From positions 1 to 64,000 of the forward strand of contig QQUU01000082.1 of assembly GCA_003385605.1 (NCBI GenBank): 64,000 nt of DNA, written 5' to 3'. The position numbers and the translations under genes were made by a program. Shown piece by piece: positions 1-8,323 of the stretch. Position 1 is the stretch's first letter; every line of letters starts with the position of its first letter. The notes under the pieces were generated by a model. It was not told where the DNA came from. It ran no database searches and worked only from the letters and a program-made list of their open reading frames with translations. This DNA is from Bacteroidota bacterium. GTDB lineage: Bacteria; Bacteroidota; Bacteroidia; Flavobacteriales; Schleiferiaceae.

Positions 1-124
1 AGAGGCTAAGCCATGATTAGGGTGCTTGTGCTCAGAGATTGGTCGAAAACTTAATCACAAGATAAGCATGTAGAAAGCCTCAGGCTTCCTTGTTTGGACG
101 CGGGTTCGATTCCCGCCGACTCCA
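1..124 (+). ncRNA. ssrA: tmRNA (ssrA), 3' part only
   Basis: The last bases read TTTGGACGCGGGTTCGATTC then CCCGCCGACTCCA, the T-arm and 3' acceptor strand typical of tmRNA (compare the E. coli end, TTTGGACGCGGGTTCAACTCCCGCCAGCTCCA). The upstream bases do not form a tRNA anticodon arm in the right place, so this is tmRNA rather than tRNA. The 5' acceptor strand and the tag reading frame lie before the window. CCA is not encoded: the base after the discriminator A124 is followed by CTT. tmRNA rescues stalled ribosomes. The 3' end serves as the attachment site of the element that follows and is restored by the element's repeat. Confidence 0.85.
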
Positions 125-127
125 CTT
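102..127 (+). repeat. attL: core direct repeat at left end of element
   Basis: Matches 40516-40541 at 23 of 26 positions. The last 16 bases (CCCGCCGACTCCACTT, 112-127) are identical in both copies. This is the tmRNA T-arm/acceptor end, a standard target for tyrosine recombinases. Crossover within the 16-bp identity leaves a complete ssrA on the left. Confidence 0.85.
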
Positions 128-128
128 C

Positions 129-197
129 CAACAGCCTCTAAACAAGGCTGTTGTCTGACAAAACGCTGACATTCAATGACATGTCGGCGTTTTTTTA
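129..197 (+). terminator. Element-encoded tandem hairpins replacing the ssrA terminator
   Basis: Two hairpins directly follow attL. The first has a 9-bp stem (CAACAGCCT, 129-137, with AGGCTGTTG, 145-153). The second has a 12-bp stem (AAACGCTGACAT, 161-172, with ATGTCGGCGTTT, 181-192, one G-U pair) running into seven T's ending at 196, a standard intrinsic terminator. Since integration separated ssrA from its own terminator (now at 40560-40589), this pair most likely ends tmRNA transcription and shields the integrase. Confidence 0.75.
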
Positions 198-331
198 TTC
201 TTTGGACTATGACATTTTGCGCCAATATCGGCATATATCGTGGACAATTCGTGGCCACCCCAAAAATATGCCACGATTAAACTCAGCGATTAGCTGTCAG
301 AGAATTGTCGCTTACTGTCAACCCCTGTCAT
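156..331. other. Left-end putative arm-type sites (phased TGACA/TGTCA plus 21-bp repeat)
   Basis: TGACA occurs at 156, 167 and 177. GTGGACAATTCGTGGCCA lies at 240-257 (21-bp repeat 237-257). TGTC(A/G) occurs at 295, 306, 316 and 326. The 10-11 bp spacing puts the short motifs on one face of the helix. All three blocks recur near the right end (40352-40464): the 21-bp block with one mismatch and the TGACAAAACG-TGACA block with one mismatch. The placement fits integrase arm sites or excisionase sites. Otherwise 127-434 holds no convincing gene; small ORFs here are incidental. Confidence 0.6.
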
Positions 332-434
332 AGCGCGAGAAATTGATTGATTTCCTACCTTACGAGCTGCGAAACTAGAGTTTGTCATCCGCTGGATCAG
401 AAGCATCTGAGAAGGCATTAAAACCAAAAGTTGT

Positions 435-1661
435 ATGACAACTCAACAAACATTTTCAGTACTATTTTTTATCCGTGGCAATAGAGCCAACAAGTACGGC
501 GCACCACTGATATTGCGCATTACCGTAAATGGTAAGCAACGAGAAACCTCTATTCACCGAAGAGTTCCAATTGACCGATGGAATAAAAGCACACAACGGG
601 CCAGGGGTAGTTCTCCCGAACTCAACGAACTGAACCTTTACATTGATAATATCAAGGCAAAAGCTGTTCAAGCGTATTCTGATTTAAAAAACACCGAGGA
701 ATTTATTACTGTGGACATGGTAATGAACCGTGTCCTAGGCAAAGCTGAAGGCGGCCACCAAGGAGTTATTGAACTATACGATAAGTATCTAGAAGAGCTA
801 GAAGGCTTGATCGGAAAATCTTGCTCCTATACTCTCTTTCGAAAAAACAGAACAGGAAGAAGACATTTGGCTGATTTCCTGAAGGCTAAGCACAGCTGCA
901 GCGACATCCCAATAGCCAAATTCACTAATGACCACGTCAATGGATTCTACGTATACCTCAAGGCAGAGAAAGGCCATTGTCACAATACAGCAGTGCGAGC
1001 ACTTGGGTTCTTTAAAAAGATTACCATCAGAGCTATTCGATCTGGATGGATTAAGATTGACCCATTTCTAGGGTTTTCCTTAGGGAAACACAAAACGGAC
1101 CCTATATACCTTGATCAAGATGAAGTCAATAGAATCATTGATTTGAAGTTGAGCATCAAACGGCTCGAGCAAGTCCGTGACCTGTTTATCTTTTCCTGCT
1201 ACACTGGGCTTGCATATGCAGATGTCAAAGACTTAAAAGTCGATGAAATAGTAAAAACCAAGGAGGATTTTTACTGGATAAAGACGAAACGCAAGAAAAC
1301 TCGAGTAAAATCCCACATTCCGTTACTCCCATTGCCGTTTAGTATAATCCGGAAATACTGTGATTTTGCTAGTGTTGAAGGTGAAGACAAGGTCTTTGAT
1401 GTCTCTTCCAATCAAAAAGTGAACGCCTATCTCAAGGAAATTGCGGATTTAGCAGGAATCACCAAAAACGTAACATTTCACGTTGCTCGACACACATTCG
1501 CCACCACAGTGACATTAGAAAACGGAATTCCGCTTGAGACCGTTAGCAAAATGCTCGGACACTCCAGCTTAATCACAACGCAGCACTATGCCAGAGTGTT
1601 GGATTCGAAGATTAGCAAAGATATGGAGGTACTGAGAGCAAGTCATTTAAGGATTGCATAA
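435..1661 (+). CDS. Tyrosine recombinase (element integrase)
   Basis: A 408-residue protein with the Bacteroidota layout: N-terminal arm-binding domain (about 1-90), SAM-like core-binding domain (about 100-210) and catalytic domain (about 215-400). Visible catalytic residues are the HVARH box (His349, Arg352), the LGHSS histidine and Tyr385 in QHYARV. The first-arginine box reads YTGLAYADV, with Ala where classical integrases have Arg; loss of that Arg is known in CTnDOT-type integrases. The ATG at 435 follows a 300-bp leader holding the arm sites. It should catalyse integration at and excision from the ssrA 3' end. It reads away from attL, the usual arrangement. The family is certain; the target is inferred from position. 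Confidence 0.95.
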   Translation: MTTQQTFSVLFFIRGNRANKYGAPLILRITVNGKQRETSIHRRVPIDRWNKSTQRARGSSPELNELNLYIDNIKAKAVQAYSDLKNTEEFITVDMVMNRVLGKAEGGHQGVIELYDKYLEELEGLIGKSCSYTLFRKNRTGRRHLADFLKAKHSCSDIPIAKFTNDHVNGFYVYLKAEKGHCHNTAVRALGFFKKITIRAIRSGWIKIDPFLGFSLGKHKTDPIYLDQDEVNRIIDLKLSIKRLEQVRDLFIFSCYTGLAYADVKDLKVDEIVKTKEDFYWIKTKRKKTRVKSHIPLLPLPFSIIRKYCDFASVEGEDKVFDVSSNQKVNAYLKEIADLAGITKNVTFHVARHTFATTVTLENGIPLETVSKMLGHSSLITTQHYARVLDSKISKDMEVLRASHLRIA

Positions 1662-1829
1662 AACCTTCTAAATAAACACTGCTCTTTTCTCCTTCAACCC
1701 TTGTCATATCACTGTTGAAGTAAACAGACTACCTAAAATTAATAGAATGATCACTATGGTAGATTTATATCACAAGATTTACTAGCAAATTGAATTACTT
1801 GAGGTTATTAACATTAAACCAATACAATT

Positions 1830-2495
1830 ATGACTTCATTATCAGAAATTTCATTTGTAGGATCATTGCATAATCAAATAATGCAAGCCCTAACCCAATT
1901 GGGTGAATTCCCCAACTTGTCCAATTTGGAAATATACAGCACGGCAAAGGGGCATATAGATAGTTACTATTTAGAAAACAACCTGGGAGAACCTCAGGTA
2001 ATTGCATTTGGCGAATATCAAGAACACGTTGATATCATTCTAAACATTACTAATGTTGAAACTTACCTAATCTCATTGGAAGCGGAGGGGAAAATCAATG
2101 CTGAACAGCTGCAGTTCCTTATTCAGATTAACTCGTGTTATCAGAATGCTACGGACCCTAATGTATTATCAAATCAACTTTTTGACATCCAGCAAAACGT
2201 TTCAAACTCTGAAACCCTCGATATAGGACAAAAGGCACTTGTCTATGGTGCTTCCATCATTGGCGCCAATAGTGGCTACTACTGGTTTAGTGCATATAAT
2301 GACCCTGCTGACCCGTGGTACCCAAATGAATCTGCCGATCCGAAGAAGAAAAAGCCTAAATGGTGGGAGCGCGGATTACGTGACTTGTTGGGCTTTGTAG
2401 CAGGGTATTATGTCCTGTTTAAGATGACCAATGACATTAAGGTCGGTACTGCGAGCGGCACAGCTGTAGCGGGAGGCTGCTCGGCTGCAGGTTAG
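1830..2495 (+). CDS. Hypothetical protein with Gly/Ala-rich C-terminus
   Basis: A 221-residue protein of no family I recognise. The first 150 residues look like a soluble alpha-helical domain. Residues about 145-165 (ALVYGASIIGANSGYYW) and 190-205 (LLGFVAGYYVLFKM) are mildly hydrophobic, separated by a Pro/Lys-rich linker (SADPKKKKPKWWERG). The tail ends in small residues (GTAVAGGCSAAG). That tail resembles Gly/Ala-rich ends of many short Bacteroidota membrane proteins, but no function follows from it. It lies 170 bp after the integrase and 18 bp before the next gene, so the two following genes are probably co-transcribed. Confidence 0.7.
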   Translation: MTSLSEISFVGSLHNQIMQALTQLGEFPNLSNLEIYSTAKGHIDSYYLENNLGEPQVIAFGEYQEHVDIILNITNVETYLISLEAEGKINAEQLQFLIQINSCYQNATDPNVLSNQLFDIQQNVSNSETLDIGQKALVYGASIIGANSGYYWFSAYNDPADPWYPNESADPKKKKPKWWERGLRDLLGFVAGYYVLFKMTNDIKVGTASGTAVAGGCSAAG

Positions 2496-2513
2496 TCATA
2501 AATACATTTAGTA

Positions 2514-3152
2514 ATGAATACAATTAGCAAATTATTAGCTCCTGTAATACTCGTTATTACAGGAACTAATGCCTTTGCCCAAGGCAACTCCAACTTTTTT
2601 ATTGGTGCCGATATTGGATATATGGGGAGTATATACAATCATAGCCCCGACATCCCAGTCCATATTAACCGCTTATCATCTGTTCAGGTCAACTGGAACG
2701 GGGTATTTCAGATGCCTAACAAAAATATCATAAAGACTGGGATTTCCACATACTACCTACGTTCTGGATTAATTAATAATGAATACCATTATAATACGTA
2801 CCGTGCTGTCCCATTGACTTATTCTTTTATGAGATTTGAACTGTCAAAGAGTCGAGCTATACACATGATGGCGGGTCCACAAATCTCATTTTTGAATGAG
2901 TATGGTTCAGCTTCGAGTAGTGATGAGTACTTTGATTTTACCTCGGCATGCCTTGGTACCTTTAAAGTGGGAATAACCACTGACATCTGCCTTTTTAATC
3001 GTCATGGTGACTGGGTAGGAACGTTTGGTGTTAAAACCACTGTTGATATTCCTAGTGCAACATTAAACCCAAATCAAGACATAGTAATACTGGACAACTA
3101 TATCTCAGGTGTTTTTTATTTCGGATTAATTCGTGAATGGAAACAATCATAG
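2514..3152 (+). CDS. Secreted protein, probably a small outer-membrane beta-barrel
   Basis: 212 residues. It has a clear signal peptide (residues 1-22, cleaved after NAFA-Q). The mature part alternates hydrophobic and polar residues with Gly and aromatic strand ends (FIGADIGYMGS, YYLRSGLI, VFYFGLIREW), as in 8-12-stranded outer-membrane barrels of the 'OMP_b-brl' kind. It ends in an aromatic-containing strand (FGLIREWKQS). It starts 18 bp after the preceding ORF, which suggests one operon. It may act as an element-encoded surface protein, for example in adhesion or superinfection exclusion, but the sequence does not show this. Confidence 0.65.
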   Translation: MNTISKLLAPVILVITGTNAFAQGNSNFFIGADIGYMGSIYNHSPDIPVHINRLSSVQVNWNGVFQMPNKNIIKTGISTYYLRSGLINNEYHYNTYRAVPLTYSFMRFELSKSRAIHMMAGPQISFLNEYGSASSSDEYFDFTSACLGTFKVGITTDICLFNRHGDWVGTFGVKTTVDIPSATLNPNQDIVILDNYISGVFYFGLIREWKQS

Positions 3153-3301
3153 AACAAGTTCAATGTGTAAAAATCCGAAAGATCTGAGAACATTAATGTG
3201 AGCTCAATTTGACTATGACTTAGTTAGTCATAGCTACACCATGACAATCAACTAAAATAAAATATTAAGAATTCTTCAACGCAGCAAGTAAAATATAAGT
3301 A

Positions 3302-3880
3302 ATGAGAATCACCAATAAAAAGCAATTAGAAATTGCGGTACATGAAATTAATGACTGCATAATGGCCATAAATGAATATCTAGGTGAAGGAGATGAAAGC
3401 AGATTGAGTGCCCCATATCTAATACGTATTCCTCCGAGATACATTAGGACTGCTGATCAATTCAGAGCAATGCTTTCTATTCCAATTACCAGTCAACTAA
3501 AGACCAACATTGCTTACCACTTAATCTTATCGGACCTGTATTCATTGCTTCTGAATAGGTATAATGTCTGGGGCACTTTAAGGGAAATGGTCATTAAATC
3601 GCAAATAGTTAACATTGCCGCAATTTGTGAATCTATCCTTGTGCAGTTAACCAGTAAAAATGGCGGTTACGACCGCAGGGTAGAAAAACTTTTGGCATCA
3701 GGAAAGATTTCTAAAGAATGTGCAATGTCACTTAAATGGCTTTGGGACAAAAGAAAAGGAATCCACCTATTTGAGTTAGATCAAACTGAATATGATGAAT
3801 ATGAAGACTCGGATTTTGACAAGGCGCTAATTACACTTAAGCTCTTAATACATGACACTGATGTAGAGCAAGCTAACTAA
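3302..3880 (+). CDS. Hypothetical helical protein, possible HEPN-like fold
   Basis: 192 residues, almost entirely alpha-helical, no signal peptide. Residues about 95-150 (IVNIAAICESILVQL ... LKWLWDKRKGIHLFEL) resemble HEPN or DUF4145-like proteins, where a helix with an R-x(3-5)-H motif (here KRKGIH) forms an RNase site or its relic. I cannot confirm this. The 3' end overlaps the end of the minus-strand ATPase gene by 8 bp, so the two converge. Many HEPN proteins in mobile elements are defence or toxin factors, but that role is only a possibility here. Confidence 0.55.
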   Translation: MRITNKKQLEIAVHEINDCIMAINEYLGEGDESRLSAPYLIRIPPRYIRTADQFRAMLSIPITSQLKTNIAYHLILSDLYSLLLNRYNVWGTLREMVIKSQIVNIAAICESILVQLTSKNGGYDRRVEKLLASGKISKECAMSLKWLWDKRKGIHLFELDQTEYDEYEDSDFDKALITLKLLIHDTDVEQAN

Positions 3881-5213
3881 TTATCAGGTTTTCAATCACA
3901 TTAGCAACAGTAAACCTTCCACTTGATTTAATCTCCTCTGGGGTCACTTCTACGATGACATCTACTTCATGTGCATAGTGGTTTCCACCACGGAATCGCC
4001 CGTCCTTAGTGGTGTGAAAGATATAGATAAACCCAACCATTGGGTATTGTTCCTGGAGTTTGATTAGATCTTCAATTTCCATCCCTCCCCTAGAAATCGA
4101 ATCAATAAACACAAAGTCTAAGTCATCAAGCTTCTGAGGCATGTCAGCTGCGAATGAGAGCTGACTGGAAGTGGCGCCAACACGCTGAATCTTATCCTTG
4201 AGTGTATAGCCAAAGCCTTCCTCAATGGCAACATACAGCGTCCTGCCGTGGTTTTCTGCTAAGTACTGCGCAAACTCTATCATGAGTGTAGATTTCCCAC
4301 TCTTTGGCTGACCAAAGACCATCATTGAAAACCCAACTGAAGGATCTCCAATGAGCTCTTTCCATTTGCCCTGGAGGCCAATGGTTTCAAATTCCATGGA
4401 GAGGAGCTGCTCAGAGCTCATTACACTTGGCAACTTGCCTAGGTACTGGAGATTGAACTCCAAGTCCGGCTCATCGTACTCTATGTCTTCTATGTAGTTT
4501 TCCAAGGCTTCTATCATCTGCATAATGCGCGGATGATAGGGACTATCCATTTTTGGCTTCTTTTCACCGATGAGACGTATGGCTTGCTTGTGAAGTCTAA
4601 TGACTTTGTCGTCAATATCAAGCTTTCCCTGTAGAGGAATGAACCTTTTCAATAACCTCACAGCTTCTTTGACTGACTGCGAGCTGGCGATTTCTTGGTA
4701 TTGTTTCTTAAGCTTTGGATCCAACTCAATCTTGAGCATGTCGTGATCACCGACAGCTAATCGCCACAGGTAGTCGTGGATCTTTTGAATCTCTTGTGCA
4801 TATGCAGAATTCTTACGGATTCTGCGCTCTACCATCGCTTTCTGAAGAGAGAATAACAATCGCTTGATACTCTCTTTTGATCTGGTCTTCCCATCTAACC
4901 ACAAGAAGCGACGAATGAAGCGGATCTCCTCAGAAATCACCTCCACATCTCCAATGACAGGCTTTAGCGTAGTACTCCGCTTTTTCTTAGGACTAGACTT
5001 TCTCTTTACAGGCTTCTGCTTGGCTATTGCCTCATTAAGTTCTGTGAGGTAGTGATCCATTACGGTCTTGACAGTCTTATTGCCTTTGTAGGCAGCTTGC
5101 TCGTCTTTAAAGGCATTCAACGCCAAGTTGTGTCCTTTGGACAATGCCTCTGATAACTCGTCAAAATTGACGTGGCAAGATTGCTCTATGTAGTTTTTAG
5201 GTGTAAGAATCAT
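3873..5213 (-). CDS. RecA/RadA-like P-loop ATPase with large N-terminal domain
   Basis: 446 residues. The C-terminal ~170 residues form a RecA-type ATPase: Walker A GQPKSGKST at about 301, a LYVAIEEGFG strand as in RadA/DnaB-type proteins, and Walker B DFVFIDSISRGG near 366. Residues 1-280 are helical and unlike any family I recognise, with a Lys-rich linker (KRKSSPKKKR) near 70. It is the last gene of the minus-strand virion-like operon and overlaps radC by 4 bp. Possible roles are recombination, replication loading or genome packaging. The motifs do not look like the FtsK/HerA packaging ATPases of known tail-less phages, so the role is open. Confidence 0.75.
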   Translation of the reverse strand: MILTPKNYIEQSCHVNFDELSEALSKGHNLALNAFKDEQAAYKGNKTVKTVMDHYLTELNEAIAKQKPVKRKSSPKKKRSTTLKPVIGDVEVISEEIRFIRRFLWLDGKTRSKESIKRLLFSLQKAMVERRIRKNSAYAQEIQKIHDYLWRLAVGDHDMLKIELDPKLKKQYQEIASSQSVKEAVRLLKRFIPLQGKLDIDDKVIRLHKQAIRLIGEKKPKMDSPYHPRIMQMIEALENYIEDIEYDEPDLEFNLQYLGKLPSVMSSEQLLSMEFETIGLQGKWKELIGDPSVGFSMMVFGQPKSGKSTLMIEFAQYLAENHGRTLYVAIEEGFGYTLKDKIQRVGATSSQLSFAADMPQKLDDLDFVFIDSISRGGMEIEDLIKLQEQYPMVGFIYIFHTTKDGRFRGGNHYAHEVDVIVEVTPEEIKSSGRFTVANVIENLIIS

Positions 5214-5848
5214 AACTCAGTAGCAAGGTTTATGGCTGCGTATTCCAATTTGTCTCCAGGCGTGGTGGCACCGGACAATCCACTCTTTGAAGCTTTGCCA
5301 GAAAGCCCACTCAAACTGCGTTCACCGTGGTCTGCGAAACTGTAATAACCATCTTTTGTTGCGATAACATGATCTAGTACCGAGATGCCAAAGATTTGAG
5401 CAGCCTGTTTGAGCTGCTTGGTCATACGTTTGTCGGCCTCACTAGGCTTTTTGTTTCCTGATGGATGATTATGAGAAACAATCATGGCTTTAGACAGTGT
5501 TTTGATGGCCACGGCGAGGATCACCTCAATGTCAACTGTAGTTGAATTGATTGTTCCTTTAGAGTGTCGGTAGTACCCTGTAATGGTATTGCTGTGGTCC
5601 ATAAATAGGACAATCATATGCTCTTGGATCTCCATGTCTTTGAACATCACGTCACGGATAAATGCATAGGCATCCCTTGAAGAGCGAATCTGATTGAAGT
5701 GCAGTTTCTCTTCTTTGAATGTGATGTCTACCTCACGAATCTTAAAGTCCTTTTCCAGCTTCTTGAGCTTCTTGTCTAATTCATTGAGTTTTTTTGAATC
5801 CTCCATGACCATAAGGCCGTGGTGCTTTGTGGTGCTGTAGTTTTTCAT
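5210..5848 (-). CDS. radC: RadC-family JAB/MPN-domain protein
   Basis: 212 residues. The JAB/MPN metal-binding signature is complete: the Glu of the VDIEVILAVA strand (about 103), SHNHPSG (about 121-127) and the SEAD motif that follows, as in RadC (Pfam RadC). The N-terminal ~45 residues are a charged coiled coil, and the C-terminus is a Ser/Gly-rich tail. The helix-hairpin-helix part of chromosomal RadC is missing, as in most plasmid- and phage-borne copies. The molecular role of RadC is unsettled. It overlaps both neighbours by 4 bp, which indicates translational coupling. Confidence 0.85.
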   Translation of the reverse strand: MKNYSTTKHHGLMVMEDSKKLNELDKKLKKLEKDFKIREVDITFKEEKLHFNQIRSSRDAYAFIRDVMFKDMEIQEHMIVLFMDHSNTITGYYRHSKGTINSTTVDIEVILAVAIKTLSKAMIVSHNHPSGNKKPSEADKRMTKQLKQAAQIFGISVLDHVIATKDGYYSFADHGERSLSGLSGKASKSGLSGATTPGDKLEYAAINLATEL

Positions 5849-6441
5849 TGCAGTATCTGTATGTGTTGTGAGTAGTTAATCGTTGCATTCGGGTTCTTAA
5901 GGGCCACGCGTTGCTCTAGCTGTCGAGGGGAAAAGATCCAGAGCCAGGGTTTCTTGCGTTTACCTCTGTATACCGTTTGTATTAGGGTGTCTTGGTAGGT
6001 TATGTTCAGGTGCTGTGTATCATTGATTGCAAAGCCTTCAATTCGGTAGAACTCATCCGCGTACTGGAACTGTTTTACCGCCACGGTGTCAAAGACTGTA
6101 GAGTCCTTAAGCACTGTCTGGATGCGATTTTCAGTAGTGAATGCGGTAGATGAAACAGACTGCGTCCTTTGGGGTTTTACTTGGAGGAATTTGATCTCTT
6201 CATGAAGCTTTGGAATGAGCTTTTCAAGCTCCTGATTCTTGAGTTCAAGGACCTGGTTCTGACTCACAATACGTCCATTGACTATTTGAACATTTGACAA
6301 TTTGGTGTTCAACTGTTCATTGGCGGCAATAACACGCTTATACCCAGTCAGTGATTTACTAGCCTTGTTAGAAGTCAACATCACTAGAACAAAAAGCATC
6401 ACGTTGAGCCAAATGGAATATGTCAACACCTTTAGCTTCAT
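5845..6441 (-). CDS. Membrane-anchored coiled-coil protein, spanin-like (DUF6549-like)
   Basis: 198 residues: an N-terminal transmembrane helix (about 5-25, WLNVMLFVLVML), a coiled coil (about 35-90) and a periplasmic beta-rich part ending WLWIFSPRQLEQRVALKNPN. The layout and the C-terminal 'W-x-F-x-x-R-Q-L-E-Q' segment recall a protein family common in Bacteroidota prophages next to holin and lysin genes (DUF6549 from memory). In that position it would bridge inner and outer membranes at lysis, as i-spanins do. Start and stop overlap the neighbours in ATGA fashion. The function is inferred. Confidence 0.65.
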   Translation of the reverse strand: MKLKVLTYSIWLNVMLFVLVMLTSNKASKSLTGYKRVIAANEQLNTKLSNVQIVNGRIVSQNQVLELKNQELEKLIPKLHEEIKFLQVKPQRTQSVSSTAFTTENRIQTVLKDSTVFDTVAVKQFQYADEFYRIEGFAINDTQHLNITYQDTLIQTVYRGKRKKPWLWIFSPRQLEQRVALKNPNATINYSQHIQILQ

Positions 6442-6617
6442 TGCTGCTCTGAAGGTCTTTTAGTCTCCCCCCAGATGTATGAGGTAAGTGTTGTCATTAC
6501 ACCAGTTACAGCAATTGTAGCCACGCTGCTACTGTCCTTGAACACGGCTACTAATGCTGTAGTCATTAAAAAGAACAGCACCAGTAGTGTTAATGAAAAT
6601 CTTGTTTTTGTTGTCAT
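6438..6617 (-). CDS. Small two-span membrane protein, holin-like
   Basis: A 59-residue ORF whose ATG overlaps the upstream stop (ATGA at 6614-6617) and whose stop overlaps the next ATG (6438-6441). Two hydrophobic segments are visible: residues 7-25 (FSLTLLVLFFLMTTALVAVF) and about 30-48 (VATIAVTGVMTTLTSYIW), followed by a short charged tail (GETKRPSEQQ). Size, topology, and position between fibre genes and the spanin-like gene fit a holin, the small protein that opens the inner membrane at lysis. The tight coupling makes it a real gene despite its length. Confidence 0.65.
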   Translation of the reverse strand: MTTKTRFSLTLLVLFFLMTTALVAVFKDSSSVATIAVTGVMTTLTSYIWGETKRPSEQQ

Positions 6618-6865
6618 ATTGCCATCCAGTTGCGGTCGTATACTTCAACGAACATCTGACCATTAATAAAATGTATCCGTGTATTTCCATGTTGATTTAA
6701 CACGGTTGGGTCGGTCACCCAGTACATAAAACCTCCAGCCAGCACAATGGATTGATCTCTACCCGTAAAGGCCTGAGCAGAAGAAAAAGTCTTCTGCCCA
6801 GTCACTTCTTGGGTGGAGGTAGTGTCAAGAACACCGTCTACTTGCTTAGCTGTGAGCTTGGCCAT
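6614..6865 (-). CDS. Small virion- or fibre-associated protein
   Basis: 83 residues starting MAKLTAKQVDGVLDTTSTQE followed by VTGQKTF. That opening ('x-L-T-x-x-Q-V-D-x-V-x-D-T-x-x-x-Q-x-V-x-G-x-K-T-F') is a common repeat in tail-fibre and appendage proteins. The rest is short beta strands (GFMYWVTDP, NTRIHFINGQMFVEVYDRNW). It lies downstream of the 334-residue fibre gene and is coupled to the holin-like gene. It is probably a fibre tip or accessory protein. Confidence 0.55.
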   Translation of the reverse strand: MAKLTAKQVDGVLDTTSTQEVTGQKTFSSAQAFTGRDQSIVLAGGFMYWVTDPTVLNQHGNTRIHFINGQMFVEVYDRNWMAI

Positions 6866-6901
6866 AGGTTAATTCGGCTGATCCAATTGGCTGTAGTCCT
6901 A

Positions 6902-7906
6902 CTACCTCCAATTGTAGGTTACTGCGATGTGGTCAGTTGCCTCAGTCTCGTAGGGCACAGTGAACTCTACTTCAGGGCTGCCTGCATTGTAGGTGATGCT
7001 GCGCACCTGGAGTCCATTGAAGAACACCTGAGGAGCGAATCCGCCAGCTACAGGGTGTGCAAGGGTTACAGCTACCGCTGCATTAGCACCACCTGATAGG
7101 TTGGTGAAAGTTTCAGTAGCCTGGGTGAAGGCATCTTCTTTGCCATTGGCCGTGCTCTGCGCCGTTGCTGCAACACTGGCTGCTGAGTCAGCAGTGGTCT
7201 GCGCAGCCGAAGCTGCTGTAGAAGCTGAGTTAGCCGTTGACTGCGCTGCTGCTGCATCTATTACTGCGCCATCCGCTGTAGACTGAGCTGTATTGGCCTT
7301 GGTTGTAGCGGTGTTTGCTGTGCTCTGCGCTGCTGAAGCAGCTGTGGTTGCACTGTTGGCTGTTGAAAGTGCTGAGCTTGCCGTAGTAGTGGTCGTTGCC
7401 AAGTCACTCTCTACAGCATCCAGATCTACAGCCTGGCTTACGCTAATGTGTGCCACTTTGCTCTTTTCAGCATCTGTGAAGGCATTGGTGTTTCCGTTGC
7501 CTTCATATGCTGCCTTAACAGCACTGGCAGAAATAGCGTTAGTGAAAAGGTCTTCGTCGGCAATCTTTTCAAATGTTGATGTTGAGCCATTGCCGTTAGT
7601 GATGGCTGTCACCATGTACAAGGCCCATTTGCTATCTCCGTCGTTAGAGACGAATACGCGGTCAGCGACCTTGAGGCCTGTCAAGGCACCACGAGCCGTG
7701 ATGGTGGCTACACTATGGGCATTTTCAGCACCGGCCACCATAGCATCTACCTCGGAGCGAGAGTATACGCTCAGATTGGTACGTGCGCTTCCTGCGTTTA
7801 CATCAGAAAGGTTATTGGATTTCTTTACTACCGCGCTGTCTGCTGCTTTTGCTGCGAGGTCTGACACAAGTCCGGAGACCTGCTTTTGTTGAATGAGATT
7901 ACTCAT
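6902..7906 (-). CDS. Fibre-like protein with Ala/Ser/Thr-rich heptad repeats
   Basis: 334 residues. The N-terminus (residues 1-60) has the 'VSGLVSDLAAKA ... NNLSDVNAGSARTNL' phrases seen in phage fibre N-terminal segments. Residues about 165-260 are tandem units of the type AQSTANSA/TASSALSTA, a trimeric coiled-coil stalk. The C-terminal ~75 residues are beta-rich (FNGLQVRSITYNAGSPEVEFTVPY cut short here) and could be the receptor-binding head. It fits a spike or fibre of the putative virion. The long open frames on the opposite strand are by-products of the Ala-rich codons. Confidence 0.7.
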   Translation of the reverse strand: MSNLIQQKQVSGLVSDLAAKAADSAVVKKSNNLSDVNAGSARTNLSVYSRSEVDAMVAGAENAHSVATITARGALTGLKVADRVFVSNDGDSKWALYMVTAITNGNGSTSTFEKIADEDLFTNAISASAVKAAYEGNGNTNAFTDAEKSKVAHISVSQAVDLDAVESDLATTTTTASSALSTANSATTAASAAQSTANTATTKANTAQSTADGAVIDAAAAQSTANSASTAASAAQTTADSAASVAATAQSTANGKEDAFTQATETFTNLSGGANAAVAVTLAHPVAGGFAPQVFFNGLQVRSITYNAGSPEVEFTVPYETEATDHIAVTYNWR

Positions 7907-7939
7907 GGTTTTTTAGGTTTTATGAGTTAATGAAAGGGG

Positions 7940-8323
7940 TTAAACGGTTATGGGGTATTTGATATGCACTTCATCTGATGGCTCAAGGGCAAACGCTTGA
8001 TGCCAGACAAGCTCTGTACCATCAAAATGGTAATGCACACCGTGGGTGTAGTCCACGTTGTTCACGGTGAAGAAGGCTGATTCTGGATCTAGGATGGCCT
8101 GGGGCAATTGGAATCGTTCCTGTCCGCTTGCCTGAACAGTTAGTGGTGTAATCACCCAATCAACCGGTGAGGCACCGGAGCTGATTGGTTGCGCTGTGGA
8201 AATACGATAAGTGTTGTCTCCAATGACAATTTCATCATTGATATCATCGCCTAGGATGCCAAGCAAGTCTTGGATACCAAGCGTTTTGTTTTGTCCTCTA
8301 AGCGTCTTTATTGAAAAATTCAT
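7940..8323 (-). CDS. Putative virion structural protein (127 aa)
   Basis: 127 residues, mostly beta. The C-terminal half (ILDPESAFFTVNNVDYTHGV ... DEVHIKYPITV) closely resembles in style the C-terminal domain of the adjacent fibre (FFNGLQVRSITY ... DHIAVTYNW). Both have the pattern 'F-x-V-N-x-x-x-Y ... D-x-I-x-V-x-Y' found in fibre and baseplate proteins. It is probably a fibre base or second appendage protein. Its ATG overlaps the end of the -1-frame extension of the upstream lysin gene. Confidence 0.55.
   Translation of the reverse strand: MNFSIKTLRGQNKTLGIQDLLGILGDDINDEIVIGDNTYRISTAQPISSGASPVDWVITPLTVQASGQERFQLPQAILDPESAFFTVNNVDYTHGVHYHFDGTELVWHQAFALEPSDEVHIKYPITV

Noticed and set aside
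60..126. tRNA gene at the left end
   Set aside because: The T-arm and acceptor strand fit, but no anticodon or D arm lies at the right distance; the upstream bases match the tmRNA 3' half.
151..333. 60-aa ORF before the integrase
   Set aside because: It covers the terminator hairpin and the arm-site repeats, and its composition is not protein-like.
7170..7390. CRISPR-like short repeats
   Set aside because: They are imperfect coding repeats (AQSTANSA units) without constant spacers; no cas genes nearby.
7100..7900. Long plus-strand open frames opposite the fibre gene
   Set aside because: They arise from the Ala/Ser/Thr codon bias of the minus-strand repeat region; the products are low-complexity Val/Ala runs.
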